Source: an uncultured Collinsella sp. (GTDB lineage: Bacteria > Actinomycetota > Coriobacteriia > Coriobacteriales > Coriobacteriaceae). From it: a DNA stretch of 27,774 nt. The position numbers were made by a program, and so were the translations under genes. Shown one piece after another: positions 9,701-15,208 of the stretch. Position 1 is the first letter of the stretch. The number at the start of each line of letters is the position of its first letter. The DNA is taken from contig CAUAJB010000023.1 of NCBI GenBank assembly GCA_958429225.1, positions 1 through 27,774 on the forward strand, written 5' to 3'. The notes under the pieces are model-generated. The model saw only the letters and a list, made by a program, of their open reading frames with translations, was not told the origin of the DNA and did not search any database.

Positions 9701-10188
9701 CCAACGACGAGGCACTCAAGGCCGATCTTGAGGCTGTCGACCACAAGGCATCCCTTGCCGCGGGCACGACGGGTAACGAGAAGCTGGTCAAGCTGAACGC
9801 TGCCTACGCTCGCTATAAGGCCGCCGTCGATGTCGCCGCTGGTCTCAAGGCTGCTCTGAGCGATGCCGATGCCAAGCTGTCCGATGCCAACGACGCCTAT
9901 GCCGCTGCACTGGCCGAGCTCGGAGATGCCAAGGATGCCCTGGCTGCCGCTCAGGCCGAGTACGACAAGTATCATCCCAAGGCCGAGCCGCAGAGCAAGC
10001 CTCAGGCCAAGCCCCAGGTTACGCAGGCCGCCGCAAAGGCGTCTGCTGCCAAGAAGCAGACCACGTCGGGAGTACTTGCCCAGACCGGCGACACCTCCGC
10101 GCTTGTGGGCGAGGTCTTCGTCATCGGCGGTGTGACGCTCGTGGCAGCGGGCGTGACGCTGGGCGATCGTCGTCGCAAGCACATGTAG
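6721..10188 (+). CDS. Secreted, probably wall-anchored coiled-coil protein with a central CAP (SCP/PR1) domain
   Basis: 1155 residues. The N-terminus has a long signal peptide (basic start, hydrophobic stretch AVATVLTAGLIAQPLMSPLA, cleavage probably after AIA). Residues about 75-450 and 700-1090 are Ala/Lys/Asp/Glu-rich heptads (repeated DAQAKL, AAKKAV, DAAKA units), indicating long alpha-helical coiled coils. Between them, residues about 450-700 (nt 8073-8820) form a CAP domain with HAGNSGEGFYMSYNENLAG and the CAP signature-like GHYENFID. The C-terminus has a Pro/Gln/Lys linker, then LAQTGD (LAQTG at 10075-10089), a hydrophobic helix and the basic tail DRRRKHM, the layout of a sortase signal with Ala in place of Pro. 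The coiled coils probably lift the CAP domain off the wall. Its biochemical role is unknown. CAP-region codon use looks less GC-biased than the flanks. Repeat number could vary between strains. Confidence 0.88.
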   Translation: MANYIPQHFEPRAKAVNVKGVANRAVATVLTAGLIAQPLMSPLAAIAAPTADNGDATKGDSAIENTVATGNQAVVKTAAQLAEESAKQLKDAQAAYDAAQKKADAAGQSQKQAQQQKNQASQAVTDNAAEQNEAEAAALQEKIDELKAAVDKAEQQQKKLGDLNDQLDQANKSVEDKTQALKDAKAKQDEAKKALDDAQAKLEAMGMDEYEAAKKAVEDAQAKLNAANADVKTAEGELDAAKTAADNAEQAKSDAESALTTAQAKKQETANALAAATTACGNAQDKLNDAQKALDAAISGTGIDLKALEAAKKAAAGELKDAQTELDAAKAADATAQTNLQAAQTDASAAQEKVNAANAAVSSAQTAYDEANGKLGDLTSKYNTAKAAYEQAQQTEADKKTEYDRLAEVAKQKKSALENATSDYNKANDEYNTASANVKALEQQISELKANMTVDTDAVKAGLLGFMNHIASSTSFTAAQRANASDAAKLLDGSASKAAWYDDYVNLDASDADNAFSLVNLQNTLTYMNAVNGIRRANGLSDMKVSIVSMAQSALDVCYSSNVWDHAGNSGEGFYMSYNENLAGRAGAYKGSDNPKDWETSFDNGDKYGDDWPFIGWYTAEKRDYDRGDYSNTGHYENFIDSGANSFGFAVGYGKDGNRSTPEDDGAPSPVSIYQGNWAEGDFTVDEFKNLVNTYVDSVYHAGGTAAQKAQLAQLQDQLAAARKARDVKNDALGSAESSLYAAKSAANEANGNVAAAKSDYEAAQEATAIAKAAYGAADVNLKNVDIETPRANLNAAKDEATVAQAALDDANSKLTECQTNASKASARKAKAQGDYDAAKAKSDQANEAYDNATASVKDLTAKCDAAKTDLANKQGTLDDAKKADDTAQAGVDKAQAADAHAATTLSDAKQAVDAKKQALSDAQAKAKAAEGELATANKAFERFAGAQKAVDDAKAAYDAAVTGVADAQKQLEAANEAVVDASLEIVKAKAELANDEALKADLEAVDHKASLAAGTTGNEKLVKLNAAYARYKAAVDVAAGLKAALSDADAKLSDANDAYAAALAELGDAKDALAAAQAEYDKYHPKAEPQSKPQAKPQVTQAAAKASAAKKQTTSGVLAQTGDTSALVGEVFVIGGVTLVAAGVTLGDRRRKHM

Positions 10189-10254
10189 CGTCTCGAGCGT
10201 CGGCTCTGCAAGGAACTTCAATTCGTAGCAGGACCGTCTCGGTAGCCAAACGAT

Positions 10255-10296
10255 AAGGCCGGCGTGCTGTTAATGGCAGCGCGCCGGCCTTTATTT
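10255..10296 (+). terminator. Intrinsic terminator of the surface-protein gene
   Basis: A 15-bp stem with one G-U pair (10255-10269 with 10277-10291), loop TTAATGG, is followed by TATTTG. It lies 66 nt after the stop codon. Confidence 0.85.
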
Positions 10297-10307
10297 GTAT
10301 AGGCATC

Positions 10308-10346
10308 AAAAAACCCGGCAGGCGACCGCATGGGCCGCCTACCGGG
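10308..10346 (-). terminator. Intrinsic terminator of the OPT transporter gene
   Basis: Read on the minus strand, an 11-bp stem with one G-U pair (10336-10346 with 10314-10324) is followed by six T residues (the AAAAAA at 10308-10313 on the plus strand). Together with the preceding terminator it separates two converging genes. Confidence 0.85.
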
Positions 10347-10388
10347 CTAGCCGTAGGCAAAATGGATTCGGGCGAGCAGCTGCTCGAC

Positions 10389-12092
10389 TTAGCCCAGCAG
10401 GCTCAGGCCCACGGAGACAAACGCCAGAATAACGCCGACGATGGACTCGCCGCCGAGCAGGCCGCTGGCGACAACCAAGCCCTGTTCCTGGAAGGCGGCG
10501 TCCTTGGCAGCCTTCTCCTCGTCAGAAAGACCGGCGGTGGCGTCGCGGTGGGCGGACCACTTGTCGTAGGCGAGCTTGACGCAGGAGCCCAGGAATGCCG
10601 TGAGTGACATGTAGAACGGCAGGTACACGCCCAGGCCGATCATCATGGCCGGAATGCCGAGCCAGTACATGACGATGCCGGCGATAAAGCCGCCAACGAA
10701 CCACGGCACGCTCGGGATGCCCGAGACCATTGTGGCGACGACGCTTGCCTGCGCGGCAACAAAGCTCTTGTCGGGGCCAAAGGCGTCCGGGCCATAGGCG
10801 GTGACGAGCGCGACCATGACGGCTGCGGCGACCAGGGCGCCCACGATGCCGCCGATGGCTTGGCCGATCCACTGCGCACGCGGGTTGGTGCCCAGCACGG
10901 CGCCGGCCTTAAAGTCGTTCATGACGTCGCCCGCAAGGCCGCACGCCACGGCTACGATGCCGGCGATAAAGAACAGCTTGACCTGAGCGATCTGAGCGAA
11001 GGCAGCCACGATGAGCATGACGATGAGGCCGAAGATCTCCATGGGGTCGATGCCCGTCTGGCCGCAGCTCTGTGCGCTCATGATGGTGGTGACAAAGGTG
11101 AACAGCGTCACGATGACGGCCGGAACGGGACCAAGGTCAAGCACGATGGCGACGATCACGGCGATGGCGGCAGCGCCCAGGCCGATGATGCCGGCGTCGA
11201 GCTTAAGGGAGCCCGAGATGAGCGACTGCTCGTCGGTGTCGGTGGAGCTGTCGGCGGCAAGACCGCGGACGATACCGGCGACCTGCGGCAGGATGTCCTT
11301 GAGGACGACGGCGACGCCAAAGCCCATCATGAGGCCCATGCCCAGGGACTTGACGATGCCCTGCGCAGTCACAACGTCGAACAGACCGGCAGCGGTGCCA
11401 CCCACGATGATGCCAAAGTTGCCCAGCAGCGCGCCGGCAAACCAGAAGGCGACGGGGGCGAAGCCCACGAGGAAGCCGACGGAGAGCAGCATGGGCGAGT
11501 TGTAGATGCCAAAGGTCACGCCGGGGATGTTGAGTGCGCACAGCATGCTGGGCACCACGCCCAGGGCGTCGCGCAGCACGCTATAGATGCCGGCGATGGC
11601 CATGGAACCAAAGAGCTGCTTGCCGGTTTTGCCGCCGGCCTCGGTCGCGCGCAAGGTCTGAGCTGCGGCGTTGCCGGTGGGGAACTCAAGCGCGGCGTCT
11701 ACGATAAAGTGACGGTGAATGAGCGCGGTGGCCAGCAGGCCCAGGATGGTGCCGGCGAGCGCCACGATAAACATGTCGAGCCAGCTGATCTGGTCGGCAT
11801 AGCCCAGCATCCAGGCGCCCGGGATGGTAAACGCTAGGCCGCCGGCGACCATGGCGCCCGCGGACATGATGGTGTGGGTGACGTTGGCCTCGTTGAGGCT
11901 GGCATTGCCCATGAGCTTAAGGAAGAACAGCGAGATGACGGCAGCGAAGACGATCGGCCAGGGGAGTGCGCCCATCTTGAGGGCGGTGTAGGCCGAGCTT
12001 GCCGTGATGATCACGCAGCCAAGGACGCCGATGACGACGCCGCGCAGCGTGAGTTGCCCGCGCATCGAAGCACGGTTCGAGGGATTGCTCAT
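10389..12092 (-). CDS. OPT family oligopeptide transporter
   Basis: 567 residues, almost entirely hydrophobic helices (about 14 or more). The N-terminal part LRGVVIGVLGCVIITASSAY and the conserved NEANVTHTIMSAGAMVAGG are typical of bacterial members of the oligopeptide transporter (OPT/YSL) superfamily, proton-coupled importers of small peptides or metal-ligand complexes. The start ATG has AAAGGAG 6 nt upstream. A short hydrophilic loop with acidic residues (ADSSTDTDEQ) lies mid-protein, and a charged loop (SAHRDATAGLSDEEKAAKD) precedes the last hydrophobic segment. The substrate cannot be deduced. The gene is monocistronic, with its own terminator and a structured leader, and diverges from coaX. 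Confidence 0.88.
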   Translation of the reverse strand: MSNPSNRASMRGQLTLRGVVIGVLGCVIITASSAYTALKMGALPWPIVFAAVISLFFLKLMGNASLNEANVTHTIMSAGAMVAGGLAFTIPGAWMLGYADQISWLDMFIVALAGTILGLLATALIHRHFIVDAALEFPTGNAAAQTLRATEAGGKTGKQLFGSMAIAGIYSVLRDALGVVPSMLCALNIPGVTFGIYNSPMLLSVGFLVGFAPVAFWFAGALLGNFGIIVGGTAAGLFDVVTAQGIVKSLGMGLMMGFGVAVVLKDILPQVAGIVRGLAADSSTDTDEQSLISGSLKLDAGIIGLGAAAIAVIVAIVLDLGPVPAVIVTLFTFVTTIMSAQSCGQTGIDPMEIFGLIVMLIVAAFAQIAQVKLFFIAGIVAVACGLAGDVMNDFKAGAVLGTNPRAQWIGQAIGGIVGALVAAAVMVALVTAYGPDAFGPDKSFVAAQASVVATMVSGIPSVPWFVGGFIAGIVMYWLGIPAMMIGLGVYLPFYMSLTAFLGSCVKLAYDKWSAHRDATAGLSDEEKAAKDAAFQEQGLVVASGLLGGESIVGVILAFVSVGLSLLG

Positions 12093-12116
12093 ATAAAACT
12101 CCTTTGCGTATATCCG

Positions 12117-12155
12117 CTTCCCCCGGGAGCGCCGTTACGGATACGGCGCGGGAAG
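12117..12155 (-). promoter_or_regulatory. Hairpin in the 5' leader of the OPT transporter mRNA
   Basis: GCGCCGT (12129-12135) pairs with ACGGCGC (12143-12149) around a 7-nt loop. The stem continues as CTTCCC (12117-12122) with GGGAAG (12150-12155) across a 6-nt bulge. It lies about 25 nt upstream of the OPT start codon on the transcribed strand. No U-tract follows, so it is not a standard terminator. It may affect stability or translation; no riboswitch family was recognised. Confidence 0.4.
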
Positions 12156-12202
12156 TCGGGTTACCAAGGGCCGCCGCGTGAGCTCGCGCGCGACCGCGCA
12201 CC

Positions 12203-12257
12203 AGTATAGCCGCAAGCTAGTCATTTTGGGATGACTGGTTTAGGTAGGCGATATACT
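12203..12257. promoter_or_regulatory. Divergent promoter region OPT/coaX with central palindrome
   Basis: A TATACT box for the minus strand lies at 12203-12208 and another for the plus strand at 12252-12257. Neither has a recognisable -35 hexamer at 16-18 nt. Between them is AGTCAT-TTTGGG-ATGACT (12219-12236), an inverted repeat occupying the -35 zone of both. I infer paired promoters controlled by one dimeric regulator. Confidence 0.4.
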
Positions 12258-12284
12258 GCTGGGCAGACGAAAGGAGCGCCGACG

Positions 12285-13136
12285 ATGCTTAATGGGTGCG
12301 CATATATATTGACGGTCGACGTGGGCAACACGTTCATTCGCTTTGGCCTGTTTGCCGAGGATTCGGCCGCGGCGCAGGAATGCCCGCTTGCGACGTGCGA
12401 GATCACGACGCCGTCGAGCATTACGGCCGACGAAGCGCGCATGAGGCTCGCGCAGGTCATGGGTGCGCTGGCGGCCGATGCGGGCATGCCCGGCGCGCTC
12501 GTTCCCGCAGCTGCAGTGCTGAGTTGCGTGGTGCCGGCGCTCGAGCGTCCGTGGAAGGCGGCACTTTTACGCACCTGCACGGGGCGCGTGCTCACGGTGG
12601 GACCGGGACTTAAGACCGGCATGCCCGTGCACTACGACGACCCGGCCGAGATCGGCCCCGACCGCATCGCCGACGCCGTGGCGGCCCGTGCCGTCTACGG
12701 CTCTCCGTGCATTGTGATCGACCTGGGCACTACGACCAATATTGAGGTCATCGATGCGCGCGGAACCTTTGCCGGCGGCGTCATCGCGCCGGGCCTGGCG
12801 CTCGGCGCCCGCTCGCTTTCGGCCGCTGCGGCGCGTTTGCCTCAGGTCGAGCCCTCGGCACCGACGCATGTGATCGGCCGCAACACGCGCGAGGCCATGC
12901 GCTCGGGCGTGGTCTTGGGCGAGGTGGCCCGCATTGACGGCATGCTCGACATGGTGCTCGCCGAGATGCGCGCGACCAAGGCCGCGGGGGAGGGCGACGT
13001 GCCCATCGTAATTACCGGCGACGATGCCGAGGCACTCGCGGCGTTGGTCGGCCACAGCCTGACGGTAGATGACGCACTGACGCTGCGGGGTCTCGCCGAG
13101 CTCTACCGCATCAACCAAAAGCCCCGCCGCGTGTAA
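12285..13136 (+). CDS. coaX: Type III pantothenate kinase
   Basis: 283 residues from ATG 12285, chosen because AAAGGAG (12270-12276) stands 8 nt upstream; the frame opens earlier at 12231 without a ribosome site. The protein has the ASKHA-fold signatures of CoaX: LTVDVGNTFIRFGLF at the start (phosphate-binding loop), GPDRIADAVAA mid-protein, VIDLGTTTNIEVID and GGVIAPGLALGARSL. Family knowledge: it phosphorylates pantothenate, the first step of coenzyme A synthesis, in the cytoplasm. It heads a run of small enzymes on the same strand. The residue after the second phosphate motif is Asn where many relatives have Asp or Phe-Asp, which is worth noting but not obviously inactivating. Confidence 0.92.
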   Translation: MLNGCAYILTVDVGNTFIRFGLFAEDSAAAQECPLATCEITTPSSITADEARMRLAQVMGALAADAGMPGALVPAAAVLSCVVPALERPWKAALLRTCTGRVLTVGPGLKTGMPVHYDDPAEIGPDRIADAVAARAVYGSPCIVIDLGTTTNIEVIDARGTFAGGVIAPGLALGARSLSAAAARLPQVEPSAPTHVIGRNTREAMRSGVVLGEVARIDGMLDMVLAEMRATKAAGEGDVPIVITGDDAEALAALVGHSLTVDDALTLRGLAELYRINQKPRRV

Positions 13137-13149
13137 AAGTGAGGGCGCC

Positions 13150-13173
13150 GGTGGGACAAACGCCCCCACCTTT
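13150..13173 (+). terminator. Weak terminator-like hairpin after coaX
   Basis: GGTGGG (13150-13155) pairs with CCCACC (13165-13170) over a 9-nt loop and is followed by TTTC. The stem is short and the T-tract poor, so termination would be partial. Confidence 0.3.
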
Positions 13174-13176
13174 CAC

Positions 13177-13186
13177 CTGCTACAAT
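13177..13186 (+). promoter_or_regulatory. Extended -10 promoter for the dCMP deaminase gene
   Basis: TGCTACAAT (13178-13186) matches an extended -10 element (TG-N-TATAAT). No good -35 is seen. The ATG at 13185 overlaps this box and is therefore unlikely to be the translation start. Confidence 0.4.
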
Positions 13187-13220
13187 GGGTCAAACTATTG
13201 CGATTACGGAGGTGTCTGCC

Positions 13221-13745
13221 ATGTCGGACGATCTTCATCAAACTTCGTCAGGCAAGCGCCTGGACGTCATTAGCTGGGACGAGTTCTTTATGAGCGTGGC
13301 CATCGCCGCGCAGCGCCGCAGTAAGGACCCCAACACGCAGGTGGGCGCGTGCATCGCCAACACCAACCACCGCATCCTTTCGGTGGGCTACAACGGTACG
13401 CCCTCGGCACTCAACGATGACTTTTTCCCGTGGGGCACGAGCGATGACCCGTTGCAGGACAAGCACAACTACGTAGTCCATGCCGAGGCAAACGCCGTGC
13501 TCAACTACCGCGGCTCGCTCAAAGACCTTGAGGGTTCCACGGTCTACGTCACGCTGTTCCCGTGCCACGACTGCGCCAAGATCCTGGCGCAGGTAGGTGT
13601 AGGCGAGGTCGTCTACCTGGACAACAAGTATGCCGATACCGACGACGGCCGTATCAGCCGCCGCATTCTCGACTCCTGCGGCATCAGTTACCGCCAGGTC
13701 ATCGTCGATGTCCAGATTGGTACCGGGGGACAGGCTCAGCAGTAG
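13221..13745 (+). CDS. Deoxycytidylate (dCMP) deaminase
   Basis: 174 residues from ATG 13221, preceded by GGAGG (13208-13212) at a normal spacing; the in-frame ATG at 13185 sits on the promoter -10 and lacks a ribosome site. The zinc-dependent deaminase motifs are complete: VVHAEANAVLNY (zinc His and catalytic Glu) and TLFPCHDCAKIL (two zinc Cys). SKDPNTQVGACI near the start and GYNGTPSALNDD are also typical of the dCMP deaminase/ComEB group. It converts dCMP to dUMP, feeding thymidylate synthesis. It is transcribed separately from, but follows, coaX. Confidence in the family is high; true dCMP specificity rests on similarity. Confidence 0.9.
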   Translation: MSDDLHQTSSGKRLDVISWDEFFMSVAIAAQRRSKDPNTQVGACIANTNHRILSVGYNGTPSALNDDFFPWGTSDDPLQDKHNYVVHAEANAVLNYRGSLKDLEGSTVYVTLFPCHDCAKILAQVGVGEVVYLDNKYADTDDGRISRRILDSCGISYRQVIVDVQIGTGGQAQQ

Positions 13746-13915
13746 CGCGTGCCAACGCCAGCTGGCGGCAAAACAGCCAAAAGAGCCCCGTCCCAAATTG
13801 ACTACTCGTGAAAGTCGCGTCCGCGCGCATGGACGGCTCGTGAGCGGGTACATGGCTGTAGTAACATAGCTTCTGTCCGCGGGCGTGCCCGCGTTGTTGT
13901 GAGAAAGGAGCCCCT

Positions 13916-14194
13916 GTGGCTGTTAACGAAGAGCTGCTTAAGAAGGTTCTTGAAGAGATTCGCCCCAACCTGCAGGCCGACGGTGGCGATATGGAGTATG
14001 TGGGCGTCGACGACGAGGGTGTTGTCAAGCTGGAGCTGCAGGGCGCCTGTGCCGGCTGCCCCATGAGCTCGCTAACCCTTTCCATGGGCATCGAGCGCAT
14101 CCTGAAGGAGCACGTGCCCGGCGTTACCCGCGTTGAGCAGGTCAATGCTTCCGGCGAGGCCGAGGACCTGTACGACGAGTACGCGCCGTTCTAA
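13916..14194 (+). CDS. NifU C-terminal domain (Nfu-type) iron-sulfur carrier
   Basis: 92 residues, GTG start with AAAGGAG 7 nt upstream. This is a stand-alone NifU C-terminal domain: ADGGDMEYVGVDDEGVVKLE followed by GACAGCPMSSLTL, whose CxxC pair holds a [4Fe-4S] cluster at a dimer interface. Such proteins carry clusters to apo-enzymes. The acidic tail EDLYDEYAPF is an extension of unknown meaning. It is separated from the deaminase by 170 nt, where I see a 12-bp palindrome (13756-13767) and a GC-rich short-loop hairpin (13878-13893), and from lgt by a terminator-like hairpin. The organism's many iron-sulfur proteins (such as the activase) could be clients; that is inference. Confidence 0.9.
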   Translation: MAVNEELLKKVLEEIRPNLQADGGDMEYVGVDDEGVVKLELQGACAGCPMSSLTLSMGIERILKEHVPGVTRVEQVNASGEAEDLYDEYAPF

Positions 14195-14243
14195 GATGCG
14201 AAAGCTGCGGACGACATGCTCCGCATAGACGTCACGCCCAAAT

Positions 14244-14281
14244 ATGCGGCTGCGAGCGCAAGGCCCGCGGCCGCATTTGTA
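14244..14281 (+). terminator. Terminator-like hairpin between nfu and lgt
   Basis: An 11-bp stem with one G-U pair (14244-14254 with 14266-14276) is followed by TTGTATGT. It lies about 50 nt after the nfu stop and just ahead of the lgt ribosome site, so it may terminate or attenuate. Confidence 0.55.
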
Positions 14282-14303
14282 TGTAGGGAGCAGGGGGATC
14301 GAT

Positions 14304-15125
14304 ATGCTCAACGACCTCTACCATATGCTTGACCCCGTTGCGATCTCGGCGGGCCCCATCACGATCTACTGGTACGGTCTGGCCTATGTGGTCGGCGCCC
14401 TGCTCACGGCGGTCGTTATGTACCGCACGCAGCGTCGTTGGGGCTTCGACATCACGATCGATGACCTGACGAGCGTCGTGGTCGGCGCGGTCTTTGGCCT
14501 CATCATCGGCGCGCGCCTGTTTTACGTCGTCTTTTACGGCGATGGCTACTATTGGACTCACCCGCTCGAAATCTTTGCCACCAACGAGGGCGGCATGAGC
14601 TTCCACGGCGGCCTGGTGGGCGGCATCTTGGGCGGCATCATCGTGTGCCGCATGTACAAGCTTGATGCATGGACCGTCGCCGACCTTGCCGTGATCGGCG
14701 CCCCGCTGGCCCTGTGCCTGGGCCGTTGTGCCAATTTCGTCAACGGTGAGCTGTGGGGTAAGCCGACCGATCTGCCTTGGGGTGTGGTCTTTGGCGGCAC
14801 CGCGGGCGATATGCCGCGCCATCCCTCCCAGCTCTACGAGGCGTTTCTTGAGGGCGTCGTGCTCTTCTGTATTTTGCAGGTACTCAGCCGCAAAAAGCCG
14901 CTACTGCCCCAGGGTACGTTTATGGGCGTGTTCGTGATGGGGTACGGCATCGTCCGCTTTCTCGTTGAGTTCGTGCGCGTGCCCGATGCCCAGTTGGGTT
15001 ATCTGCTGGGAGGCGTTATCACCATGGGTCAGCTGCTGAGTTTGCCGCTCGTGATCGCCGGCCTGGCGCTCATCATTTTCGCCCGTCGCCGCAACCAGCC
15101 CCAGCGCGTCTACCTGGACGCCTAA
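14304..15125 (+). CDS. lgt: Prolipoprotein diacylglyceryl transferase
   Basis: 273 residues. ATG 14304 was chosen over the ATG at 14244 because the latter lies in a hairpin and AGGGGG precedes 14304. The family motifs are intact: MSFHGGLVGGILGG, GAPLALCLGRCANFVNGE (the GR-NF-NGE signature) and RHPSQLYEAFLEG. About seven membrane helices; the basic tail RRRNQPQR suggests a cytoplasmic end. Known role: it transfers diacylglycerol from phosphatidylglycerol to the lipobox cysteine of prolipoproteins at the cytoplasmic membrane. A hairpin-forming repeat follows the stop within 10 nt. Confidence 0.95.
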   Translation: MLNDLYHMLDPVAISAGPITIYWYGLAYVVGALLTAVVMYRTQRRWGFDITIDDLTSVVVGAVFGLIIGARLFYVVFYGDGYYWTHPLEIFATNEGGMSFHGGLVGGILGGIIVCRMYKLDAWTVADLAVIGAPLALCLGRCANFVNGELWGKPTDLPWGVVFGGTAGDMPRHPSQLYEAFLEGVVLFCILQVLSRKKPLLPQGTFMGVFVMGYGIVRFLVEFVRVPDAQLGYLLGGVITMGQLLSLPLVIAGLALIIFARRRNQPQRVYLDA

Positions 15126-15133
15126 CCACCAAA

Positions 15134-15168
15134 ACCACCACAAAGGGGACAGGCACCTTTGTGGTGGT
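15134..15168 (+). repeat. GGGGACAGG-core palindromic element, copy 1 (terminator-like)
   Basis: A 13-bp perfect stem (15134-15146 with 15156-15168) encloses the loop GGACAGGCA, so the sequence reads CAAAGGGGACAGGCACCTTTG in the centre. It starts 9 nt after the lgt stop. A second copy with a different but still self-complementary outer stem follows the next gene (17394-17426). It may serve as the lgt 3' hairpin. Confidence 0.75.
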
Positions 15169-15208
15169 CTTGCCGAGTTTGATAGGTTTCTAGAAAGGCT
15201 TTCGGACT

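Noticed and set aside
13878..13893. Terminator between the deaminase and nfu
   Set aside because: CGCGGGC/GCCCGCG has only two loop bases and a weak T-tract (TTGTTGT); it is kept as a hairpin note, not called.
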